The translations under genes and the position numbers were made by a program. The notes under the pieces were generated by a model, which saw only the letters and a list, made by a program, of their open reading frames with translations, did no database searches and had not been told where the DNA came from. Positions 28,701 to 33,757 of a stretch of DNA of 64,000 nucleotides are shown piece after piece. The stretch lies in NCBI GenBank assembly GCA_000198515.1, contig FP929140.1:2888527-2952526 (forward strand), written 5' to 3'. How positions within the stretch are numbered: position 1 is the first letter of the stretch; every line of letters starts with the position of its first letter. This DNA comes from a gamma proteobacterium HdN1 (GTDB lineage Bacteria; Pseudomonadota; Gammaproteobacteria; Pseudomonadales; Ketobacteraceae).

Positions 28701-28889
28701 TGACTGTTCAAGAATGCTTTCAAATGTTGCGCGCGCATCTCCGTTGGCCGCCACATCGTGCTGAAAATGGCCAAAAGATAGACCGCTATTCCCTCCAGCG
28801 AAAGAAGGTCGATACGCTAGCGATAGGGACGAATCCTCCATCATAAAAGTTGAAAACATCATAAATCTTAGCGTCAACAAAGATGCCAT
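19758..28889 (-). CDS. Giant RTX protein, type I secretion substrate
   Basis: A 3,043-residue protein without a signal peptide. Order: an N-terminal globular region (1-230) with SGLSFGHFQHDVAANGDARA, weakly like lysozyme-type or peptidoglycan-active domains of other RTX proteins; thrombospondin-type-3 calcium repeats (DIDGDGLHNDIDDDIDGDGI); six copies of an eight-residue PELPPTDD-type repeat (about 307-354); further calcium repeats and a poly-Pro linker; an FrpC-like region with LVLDLDGDGVET and EF-hand loops (about 460-600); a helical region; then GGxGxDxLx nonapeptide repeats from about 870 to the end. Residues about 1710-2530 are five copies of a 164-residue module. Four NVENLTLTG-type modules follow. 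The C-terminus (LPQEYQQQLNGVIAANWR) fits an uncleaved secretion signal. The start ATG at 28889 has AAGGA 7 bp upstream. No HlyC-type acyltransferase is present. It could be a toxin, adhesin or secreted hydrolase; the sequence does not decide. Confidence 0.88.
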   Translation of the reverse strand: MASLLTLRFMMFSTFMMEDSSLSLAYRPSFAGGNSGLSFGHFQHDVAANGDARATFESILEQSGLFDDQEINDIVDLASTPGVRASDFTSSQLSRITQALSSNLGKQTVDQRDADYFNDTLRPWIESALNAANQNPNGPGVFSPVNADYLTALSMLAAWVNRTGAPNLLSQYLRGQSVTLGGVTLQLNGAPSLLGFQNYLTHTQQFRPESQGGNGENFGNWMDRIYDAVDYGIEKTGIDDSYDIDGDGLHNDIDDDIDGDGIANFLDSTPEGDIFRDIDGDGIIDSEDWDMDGDGIPNVGDSTPEGEVDPELPPTDDPELPPTDDPELPPTDDPELPPTDDPELPPTDDPELPPTDDPDNDSDYNPPPGDLDDDGDGDLTDIDIDGDDFPNNSDDDPYDWNNPLPQPDTDGDGFPDHVDDYPWGPDGPADMDHDGLPDDGSPIPLPPPPPPPPPGPTPSSPLVLDLDGDGVETVGADSDIYFDHSGDGFSELSGFVSPDDGLLALDRNGDGFINSGQELFGNFTILQDGTRAANGFAALQEMDTNHDGVVDGQDGGFSALRVFRDSNQNGVTDDGELLTLEQAGVTSLSLGYTSQSYVDAEGNEHRQVGSYTTTSGQSLALTDVWFDSNPTLSREEEISVSEDISLLPNATGYGTAHSLHQAIARDETGELLSLVQQFVSSTSRTERLALVEEILYSWTGQEGDFRQFYQSPIDARKIGALEAFYGYNVDRPRGSGQQYSRMYEGYFENLVNGVFYELSAQSYLKPFFAKVSWSYNAESDVWEGNFSRVVKDLFDFAQANPAEAQSLLSDFAQSVLGVNVYNRTNIDSLLATIDLFVQSDLISAYSPEAVSLVLAATMENVIEENGVIYGDAGNNYLFGLDGNDQLSGNAGNDVLDGGTGDDVLIGGSGNDQFRFGVGYGHDRVRTQDTVTGRYDVISIVGGITAADVSITRQADDLVISILGTDDVLRVEGHFSQEGASHSYVDAIVFSDGTTINVGVSEFNNINVSSQVISDADNEIHGTSDNDVINALAGNDQVFGKTGDDEILGGAGNDAISGDGGADRIFGGTGNDQLSGGTEDDVLYGESGHDTLSGDAGNDILVGSTGDDLLIGGAGNDIYLFNVGDGLDVIDNRGSSNDDDVLRLGEGIRSQDVKLWRSGNNLVIEVNSGTDEISVSNYFSPNAPSIDRIIFQDAGSELSEITSAQIEVIVKSATEGSDQLHGTAGIDVFDGLNGDDTIYGHDGNDTLSGSGGNDTLMGGYANDVLRGGEGNDSLNGENGNDTLDGGVGDDYLSGGAGSDTYLIDANSGSDVIQDYDATGNDYDKVSFGSGITAQNLTFSRKNNDVCVTVNYNGDQSSFVIANGFANAASMVDGFWFSNGWYLTGTSALAHAAANWNGLDSAEVMNGYSGNDTIYGNGGDDNINGGDGSDVLVGGHGNDYLTGGAGRDTYRFDIGDGHDVISGSTNLNEDRLELGSTTSLGNVGFRRVGDNLVVYLDSNSTITVQSYFSANDPARALSSIRLGDGTVLSRSDVIANLPRTGTSQADAITLIGEVDDSVSGLDGDDSIAAMGGNDTVNGNAGNDRLDGGFGNDIVVGGDGQDTLIGGTGSDTLQGGYGSDTYRFNLGDGQDRIEENMASGAGTDRDRIVFGTGISENDLIFSLAGRDLVITIGSGGDQIVISNSYASDNYRYRIEELEFADGAVVNVATLLENNLVVGSYVADQLYGADGTNDYIGGADGDDTLNGLTGNDRLMGGAGNDTLMGGDGNDELAGGVGNDSLQGSYGSDTYRFNQGDGQDWIEEYMASNGTDIDRIVFGAGIAVNDLTLSTSGNHLVITVGTNGDSLTINNWYTSSTYRVETFELADGTVLTAQSLLEGRMVSGTETDDTVRGNETYNDQLAGGGGNDNLYGYGGNDSLDGGAGNDTLSGEEGNDTLIGGTGNDTLQGSYGSDTYRFNLGYGQDRIEEYMASNGTDVDRIAFGAGITANDLALSVSGNNLVITVGTNGDSLTINNWYNSASYRVEEFELADGTLLNAQSLLEGRGVSGSEVAETIHGNNSYNDQLAGRGGNDTLYGYAGDDLLDGGTGDDTLSGAEGNDTLIGGVGNDTLQGSYGSDTYRFNLGDGQDRIEEYMASNGTDIDRIVFGAGITANDLALSVSGNHLVITIGNTGDSLTINNWYSSSTYRVEEFELADGTVLNAQSLLEGRVVSGSESAETIHGNNSYNDQLAGRGGNDTLYGYAGDDLLDSGTGDDTLSGAEGNDSLIGGAGNDILQGSYGSDTYRFNLGDGQDRIEEYMASNGTDIDRIVFGAGIFANDLALSVSGNNLVITVGNSGDSLTINNWYSSSNYRVEEFELADGTVLNTQSLLEGFVVAGTDAADTVYGNNAYNDQLAGGGGNDNLYGYGGDDRLNGGADNDTLSGAEGNDTLNGGIGNDTLQGSYGSDTYCFNLGDGQDRIEEYMASNGTDIDRIVFGAGIAANDLALSVSGNNLVITVGSNGDSLTISNWYSSSNYRVEEFELDDGTVLNAQSLLEGHVVSGNDLANTLYGNDVVADWLGGGGGNDTLYGYSGNDMLDGGVGNDTLVGGIGNDTYVVDSLSDVVTESASQGIDTVNSSITWVLGTNLENLTLFGNGAINGTGNTLNNIITGNDADNVLTGGRGSDVLIGRKGNDTYVVDDINYQIVEAEAEGTDVVQSSLTWTLAQNVENLTLTGTTAINGTGNQQANSLIGNSASNRLEGLEGNDVLDGGAGADAMVGGLGDDIYYLENTADKVIELAQQGMDTIYSKFSYTLVDNAENLVLQSGLFAFNATGNALDNTITGNDLYGNIIDGKAGADTMMGLGGGDTYIVDNANDQVIENVNAGTDLVRASVTFSLSDNVENLVLTGASAISGNGNQLNNQITGNSAANTLDGKEGTDILTGGAGNDAYLMGRGYGSDTIVENDALANTDVLQFGQDIAADQLWFQRVNADLEVSIIGTSDKVTISNWYGGQANHVEQFTTAGGLSLSDASVDALVNAMAAFAPPAPGQVTLPQEYQQQLNGVIAANWR
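21300..23760 (-). repeat. Five tandem copies of a 492-bp unit in the RTX gene
   Basis: The same landmark (the codons of EEYMASNGTD) recurs at 21523, 22015, 22507, 22999 and 23491, each exactly 492 bp apart. Each unit codes 164 residues: calcium-binding nonapeptides, a SYGSDTYRFNLGDGQDRIEE segment, a beta-rich SGNNLVITVGNSGDSLTINN segment and FELADGTVLNAQSLLEG. The conserved length and near identity point to recent duplication or ongoing gene conversion. The unit next to 23760 is the most divergent. Confidence 0.88.
27826..27969 (-). repeat. Six copies of a 24-bp repeat (PELPPTDD) in the RTX gene
   Basis: Six head-to-tail 24-bp units related to GTAGGCGGCAATTCCGGATC plus ATCA encode D-P-E-L-P-P-T-D. 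The acidic, proline-rich spacer lies between two clusters of thrombospondin-type-3 repeats and probably forms an extended linker. Copy number is likely to vary between strains. Confidence 0.85.
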
Positions 28890-28930
28890 GGTAATTTCCT
28901 TATTTTTTTAGATAAAAATGAACAAATCCA

Positions 28931-29857
28931 TCATAATTTCTTTTCGCCGAGCGTCTGAGCAACTTCATTAACAATAAAATTCATAGGGGATTTAATAGTC
29001 CCGCCTGATTCTTCAATTTCGGTAGAAGAATTCTTTTGTAATTCATAAAATTTTGAGATCGCATTTTTCTCAGCAAGCTTAATTGTAAGGGTGTCAAACC
29101 TTATAATTTTTGAACTTTCATGCTGAAAATATAACGAAGACAAATCTTCTTTCACCTTAATAACAAGAGGCATATTTTCAAAACCAATAAAGTACTCGTT
29201 TACATCATTCCGCCAGACCTCGGAAATAATCATCGCCTTCAATTTAACGCCAACCATTGACTTCCCTGCCATAAATTCGCAATCTGGCTGACCTATATAC
29301 GAGACTTCCTTTTTTTGGTTGTAATATATAATTGTGTATTCTTTAACCTTGTCTCTATGGCTATCGTATAGAGATACCATTGGTTCAAATGGTGTCGAAC
29401 AATTGGCAAGCGAATTAACTTTCCAATAGTGATTACCGATCTCATATACGCCACCAATAGGTACAACGGTTTTGGGCCTAAGCTTGGTTACCTTTCGCGC
29501 CTTCTTTTCTCTAATAAATCCATCAACTATTTTTTTTGATTCGCCAGAGCCCTGCTTTCTGTCATAGGTCTCCACGGCAACCACCTCTTTGTTATCAAAA
29601 CGAATAAGCTTATCTGTTACTTGATGCTTATTCTCCTTATAGATAAACCGCGCATACTGCCTGCCTTCAGGGTCGACATAAAGAAATCTACTAATATATT
29701 GATTGATATCCAGACCTAGCTCTGCCTCGACCCAAACTCCAGTTGCCAAACCTCTATTTTCTTCATTTTCAGAGGCTGAGGAAGATTTACTCCATAAAAA
29801 TAAAACCGAGATAAAAGTGATCATTACAGGCGTTAAAAATAATTTTTTCATATGCAT
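28931..29857 (-). CDS. Unknown exported protein of the RTX operon
   Basis: A 308-residue protein I do not recognise. It begins MHMKKLFLTPVMITFISVLF, a signal peptide with probable cleavage near SSSASEN, so it should be periplasmic or secreted. There is no lipobox. The mature part is mixed alpha/beta, rich in Lys, Ile and Tyr, with two Cys (NCSTPF and PDCEFM) that could form a disulphide. It starts 3 bp after hlyD and ends about 40 bp before the RTX gene, so it is made with the secretion apparatus. The DNA is markedly AT-rich. Possible roles include an immunity protein, a chaperone or retention factor for the RTX protein, or a secretion accessory; none can be proven here. Confidence 0.8.
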   Translation of the reverse strand: MHMKKLFLTPVMITFISVLFLWSKSSSASENEENRGLATGVWVEAELGLDINQYISRFLYVDPEGRQYARFIYKENKHQVTDKLIRFDNKEVVAVETYDRKQGSGESKKIVDGFIREKKARKVTKLRPKTVVPIGGVYEIGNHYWKVNSLANCSTPFEPMVSLYDSHRDKVKEYTIIYYNQKKEVSYIGQPDCEFMAGKSMVGVKLKAMIISEVWRNDVNEYFIGFENMPLVIKVKEDLSSLYFQHESSKIIRFDTLTIKLAEKNAISKFYELQKNSSTEIEESGGTIKSPMNFIVNEVAQTLGEKKL

Positions 29858-29860
29858 GAA

Positions 29861-31216
29861 CTATCTCTCTCGAATTGATTCACTGTTATATTTTTGGAGC
29901 GGGGAGACCACATATTCAATAATTCTTCTCTTTCCGGTCTTAACTTCAGCAAAAACCGCCATGCCAGGCGAAAGCCTTATTTTTCTTTCATCAATATCTA
30001 TTTTTTCGCTATCCAGCCTTAATAGTGCGCGATATACCAACCCAAGCTCATCATCGCTAATAGCATCTTCAGAAAGATGCGCAACATTGGCATGCATAAC
30101 TCCATATTTAGTAAAATTGAATGCTTCTATTTTTATTTCAGCTTTCTGTCCTTCTTGTACAAAACCTATGTCCTTATTGAGAACAAACGCCTCAACTTCC
30201 AAAACGCTTTCCTCGGGAACAATCTCCATCAGTACCTGGGCAGGCGTTACAACACCACCAATGGTGTTCATGGCAAGCTGTTGCACATAGCCGGATATCG
30301 GCGCTTTGAGGTTGTACTGAGTTGCTCGCTTCTCGGCTTTGTTTTTCTGCTCGTAAAGGGTTGCAATCTTAACGTCCAGATCATTTCTTTGTGTATGCAC
30401 ATTTTTCAATTGCTCGTGTTTTAATGCGCTCAACTGTGCTTTGTTCGTCAATATGGCGGCCTTCAAAGTCTTCAGGCGGGCTATTTGAATAGCGAGATTC
30501 TGCTCATTCTCAATCAGTTGCTGTTTCAGCTCCAAATATTGGACTTTTGCAACATATTCTTTTCGATACAAAATCTCCAACGCCTCAACTCTTTCCTTGA
30601 TCACCGGCAACAGTCGGCTTTGTTTGTCAACTTCAGCCTCGGTTGCTTCAAGTTCTGCTTTAAGCCTTTCGGTTTCCTGAACAATGCTTTCTATTTTTGC
30701 CTGATATTCCAATACCTCCTGCTTAAGCAGCTTATTCTGTTTTTCCAATTGTGATGGATCAGTTCTACTATCGCCTTTCAGAGTAGGCATTTCTCCGGTC
30801 GCACTACGTAACCATCCAATAAATGCGTCAACACGGGCTTGCTGTGCAACGGCATCCCGCCATTCGCTGTCTATTTGATTGACATCAGCAACTGCCATAG
30901 TTGGGTCAAGCGTGATAAGTGGGTCATCTTTATTTACAAAACTTCCTTCCTTGACATGTATTTCCGAAACGATTGCCGCTTCCAACGGTTGAATCTGTTT
31001 TACGCGCTCAGAGGGGATCACTTTTCCCTGCGCAACTGCGACAATATCGACCTTTCCAAAATACGACCAAACCAATGCTATAACGAATAGAGTTATGATT
31101 GCCCAGAGAATTGATCGCCCAAATTTTGGCGCGGGACTCTGCTCAATCTCAATGGCTGCAGGCAAAAACTGATGAATATCCTGTTCTGTAAGTGCAGGCA
31201 TTTTCTTACTGCTCAC
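29861..31216 (-). CDS. HlyD-family membrane fusion protein
   Basis: A 451-residue periplasmic adaptor of a type I secretion system. One membrane helix (SILWAIITLFVIALVWSYFG, about 35-54) follows a short cytoplasmic tail. The lipoyl halves are GKVIPSERVKQIQPLEAAIV and APISGYVQQLAMNTIGGVV, with about 200 residues of alpha-helical hairpin between them. The C-terminal MAVFAEVKTGKRRIIEYVVS P-L motif is the classical HlyD ending. It overlaps the ABC transporter gene by 4 bp (ATGA). It must pair with a TolC-like channel, which is not encoded in the element. Confidence 0.95.
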   Translation of the reverse strand: MSSKKMPALTEQDIHQFLPAAIEIEQSPAPKFGRSILWAIITLFVIALVWSYFGKVDIVAVAQGKVIPSERVKQIQPLEAAIVSEIHVKEGSFVNKDDPLITLDPTMAVADVNQIDSEWRDAVAQQARVDAFIGWLRSATGEMPTLKGDSRTDPSQLEKQNKLLKQEVLEYQAKIESIVQETERLKAELEATEAEVDKQSRLLPVIKERVEALEILYRKEYVAKVQYLELKQQLIENEQNLAIQIARLKTLKAAILTNKAQLSALKHEQLKNVHTQRNDLDVKIATLYEQKNKAEKRATQYNLKAPISGYVQQLAMNTIGGVVTPAQVLMEIVPEESVLEVEAFVLNKDIGFVQEGQKAEIKIEAFNFTKYGVMHANVAHLSEDAISDDELGLVYRALLRLDSEKIDIDERKIRLSPGMAVFAEVKTGKRRIIEYVVSPLQKYNSESIRER

Positions 31217-33387
31217 TCCGAACCTCCTGCCTTGCTGACAACATTCACTGCCCTTAAGGGTGGAGTTGCGGATTGATAATCGTGCAGATTGGAATAATAT
31301 CCTTTTCTCGTTATGAGTTGATCGTGGCTCCCCACTTCCACAATCTGCCCTTTATCCAATACTATTATTCTGTCCGCGTTTCGAACTGTACTCAGCCGAT
31401 GGGCAATGATGAATACCGTGCGGTTTTGACAGATTGACTTCATGTTGTCCTGGATTATTCGTTCCGATTCATAATCCAGCGCACTGGTGGCCTCGTCAAA
31501 AATAAGCACCCGAGGATTTGTGATCAATGCTCTCGCAATTGCGATGCGCTGACGCTGCCCGCCACTAAGTGACGCACCTTGCTCTCCAATAACGGTGTCA
31601 TACCCTTCAGGCATTTGAGCAATAAACTCATGCGCCCCTGCGTGTTTTGCAGCGGCTATAACTCTTTCAATGGGAATGCCTGGATCACATAGTGCGATGT
31701 TTTCTTTAACGGAGCGATTGAACAATCTGCTTTCCTGAAGCACCACCCCTACCTGGCGGCGTAACCAAGCAGGGTCAACCTGGGAAACATCAATACCGTC
31801 AATCAAGATCCTCCCATTTTCTGGAACAAATAGGCGCTGGATCAATTTTGTTAGCGTGCTTTTACCAGAACCTGACTGGCCAACAATACCCACTATTTCT
31901 CCTGGCCTAACGTCTATTGATATCCCGTTAAGCACATTGGGCTGTGTTGACGCGTAACGAAAAACAACATTGTCGAACGTGACTCGCCCCGCAATGCTTG
32001 GTAGTGTGGTTCGATTGTTGGAACCGTTTTCGCGCGGGGTATTCAAAATATCTCCTAGTCTTTCAATGGAGATGCCCACCTGTTGAAAGTCCTGCCATAA
32101 CTGAACAAGCCGCAGAATGGGTGCACTTACTTGACCCGCTATCATATTGAAGGCGATTAACTGGCCAATCGTAAGATCACCGTCAATAACAGCCGTTGCA
32201 CCAAACCACAGAAGCAGAACAGCTACAATTTTGCTGGTCAATTGGGCAAACTGGCTTGCCACCACGTTCGTATTATTCGCTTTAAACGAAGCAGCGACAT
32301 ACCCAGCTAGCTGTTCTTCCCATTTGCGCTGCATCTGCGGTTCGACAGCCATGGCTTTTACTGTTTCGATGTTGGTTACCGCTTCAGTTAAGAACGCTTG
32401 ATTTTCTGCTCCTCGACTGAACTTCTCGTCGAGCCGTTTCTTAAGGATCGGTGTCACAACAAATGAAAGCGCAACATAGACGGGTATCGACAATGCCACT
32501 ATCGCGGTGAGTTTCGGGCTGTAGTAGTACATAACAGCGAAGAAAACCAGCGTAAAAAACAGATCGATCAGCAAGGTCAAAGAAGAACTGGTAATAAAGT
32601 TTCGAATCGTGTCGAGTTCCCTCACGCGCGCAACAGTATTACCGACTTGTCGCGCCAAATAATAGGAGATAGGCAAATGTACAAGATGTCCAAACAAATT
32701 TGCGCCGAGGGCCACATCGACTCGGTTGGTTGTGTGGCTGAAAATATAGGTTCTGAGGCCATTCAGAAGCACATCGAATATGGAAATGACCAAAAGGCCA
32801 AAAGCCAGAACATCAAGTGTGCTCATCCCCCTATGTACTAATACTTTGTCAACGATTACCTGAAAGAAAAGAGGAGAGATCAGCGCGAACAGTTGGATGA
32901 AGAATGATGCGACCACCACATCAACGAGATACTTTTTGTACTTCAATAGCGCAGGAATGAACCATGCAATATCAAATTTCCGGTTCTGATCCATCCAGGA
33001 GATACGTTTGGTAATCAGAATGACATGGCCACTCCAGATTTCGAGTAATTCCTGTTTTGTTAGAGTCGCGGGCGATGATGCACCTGGAAACTGAACCAGA
33101 ACGCTATCTTCACTGGCTTTTGCGATTATAAAAAAGCTGCCATCGCGCTTTCTGCCTATCGCCGGTAATGCGCTTCGAATAAGCGCATCCCATGATGCGT
33201 GGAATCCTCGTGCCTTGAGCTTAAGCTGTTTTGCAGCACGCAGGATCTCTACATCCTCGAAATGCTTGCCGAATTGGCCGAATTGATGATCTAAATGCGC
33301 AGGATCGACGGCACAATGGTGAAAGCGTGCAATGAGGGTGAGGCAAACGAGCCCTGTATTTATATTGGGTACCGGGGAGGGTTCCAT
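31213..33387 (-). CDS. HlyB-family type I secretion ABC transporter
   Basis: A 724-residue protein closely following E. coli HlyB throughout. Its N-terminal C39-like domain reads TGLVCLTLIARFHH where peptidase transporters carry the catalytic Cys before G-L, so it is a non-cleaving docking domain, as expected for RTX export. Six membrane helices follow (FDIAWFIPALLKYKKYLVDV starts the membrane domain). The nucleotide-binding domain has Walker A GIVGQSGSGKSTLTKLIQR, signature SLSGGQRQRIAIARAL, Walker B RVLIFDEATSALD and the switch His in IAHRLSTVRNADR. It is the first gene of the operon, with a good promoter at 33427-33456. Confidence 0.96.
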   Translation of the reverse strand: MEPSPVPNINTGLVCLTLIARFHHCAVDPAHLDHQFGQFGKHFEDVEILRAAKQLKLKARGFHASWDALIRSALPAIGRKRDGSFFIIAKASEDSVLVQFPGASSPATLTKQELLEIWSGHVILITKRISWMDQNRKFDIAWFIPALLKYKKYLVDVVVASFFIQLFALISPLFFQVIVDKVLVHRGMSTLDVLAFGLLVISIFDVLLNGLRTYIFSHTTNRVDVALGANLFGHLVHLPISYYLARQVGNTVARVRELDTIRNFITSSSLTLLIDLFFTLVFFAVMYYYSPKLTAIVALSIPVYVALSFVVTPILKKRLDEKFSRGAENQAFLTEAVTNIETVKAMAVEPQMQRKWEEQLAGYVAASFKANNTNVVASQFAQLTSKIVAVLLLWFGATAVIDGDLTIGQLIAFNMIAGQVSAPILRLVQLWQDFQQVGISIERLGDILNTPRENGSNNRTTLPSIAGRVTFDNVVFRYASTQPNVLNGISIDVRPGEIVGIVGQSGSGKSTLTKLIQRLFVPENGRILIDGIDVSQVDPAWLRRQVGVVLQESRLFNRSVKENIALCDPGIPIERVIAAAKHAGAHEFIAQMPEGYDTVIGEQGASLSGGQRQRIAIARALITNPRVLIFDEATSALDYESERIIQDNMKSICQNRTVFIIAHRLSTVRNADRIIVLDKGQIVEVGSHDQLITRKGYYSNLHDYQSATPPLRAVNVVSKAGGSE

Positions 33388-33757
33388 TCCTTTTCCCTAC
33401 TTCTTGTACTTATTTAATCGCGCTCGATTGTATGAGCTTGATCATTTCGCCGTCAACATTCAAAACGTGAGAAACTACCATTTTTCGGGTGTGCGCATGC
33501 ATCGCAGTGAGAGGCACCTAGCGACATTTACGTTTTCTCACCGATATGTTCAACGCGGACCGCAATGGCCTAGCATGTATAGGGTAAAATATGACCATAA
33601 GAACGCTTTGGTAACACCTATATGGGCGGCGCGATCGGCAATCTGCCGAACACCACGTCGGCAAGTACTGGCAGCTGGTGGAGAGCGTCTTTACGATTAC
33701 CTAGATTTCCGCACATCTTCGAAAGAGTGTTTCATCTGTGCTTCGCCGTGATACGCA
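33388..33757. other. Intergenic region between tnpA and the RTX secretion operon
   Basis: About 370 bp between the end of tnpA and the start of the transporter gene. It holds the operon promoter (33427-33456). Towards tnpA, a short plus-strand frame reads EHHVGKYWQLVESV (about 33645-33690), faintly like the start of IS1634-type transposases, but it stops at once. I see no intact gene. Confidence 0.5.
33427..33456 (-). promoter_or_regulatory. Sigma-70-type promoter of the RTX secretion operon
   Basis: On the minus strand TTGACG (33451-33456) and TACAAT (33427-33432) are separated by 18 bp, each one mismatch from consensus. Transcription would begin near 33420 and give a leader of about 33 nt before the transporter ATG at 33387, which has an AAGGA directly upstream. 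No operator is obvious. Confidence 0.65.

Noticed and set aside
19758-33387. HlyC-type acyltransferase or TolC gene in the RTX operon
   Set aside because: Neither is present. The only extra gene is a Sec-exported protein unlike both families.
33640-33700. Remnant of an IS1634-type transposase (EHHVGKYWQLVESV)
   Set aside because: Only about 15 residues, followed by a stop; too short to separate from chance.
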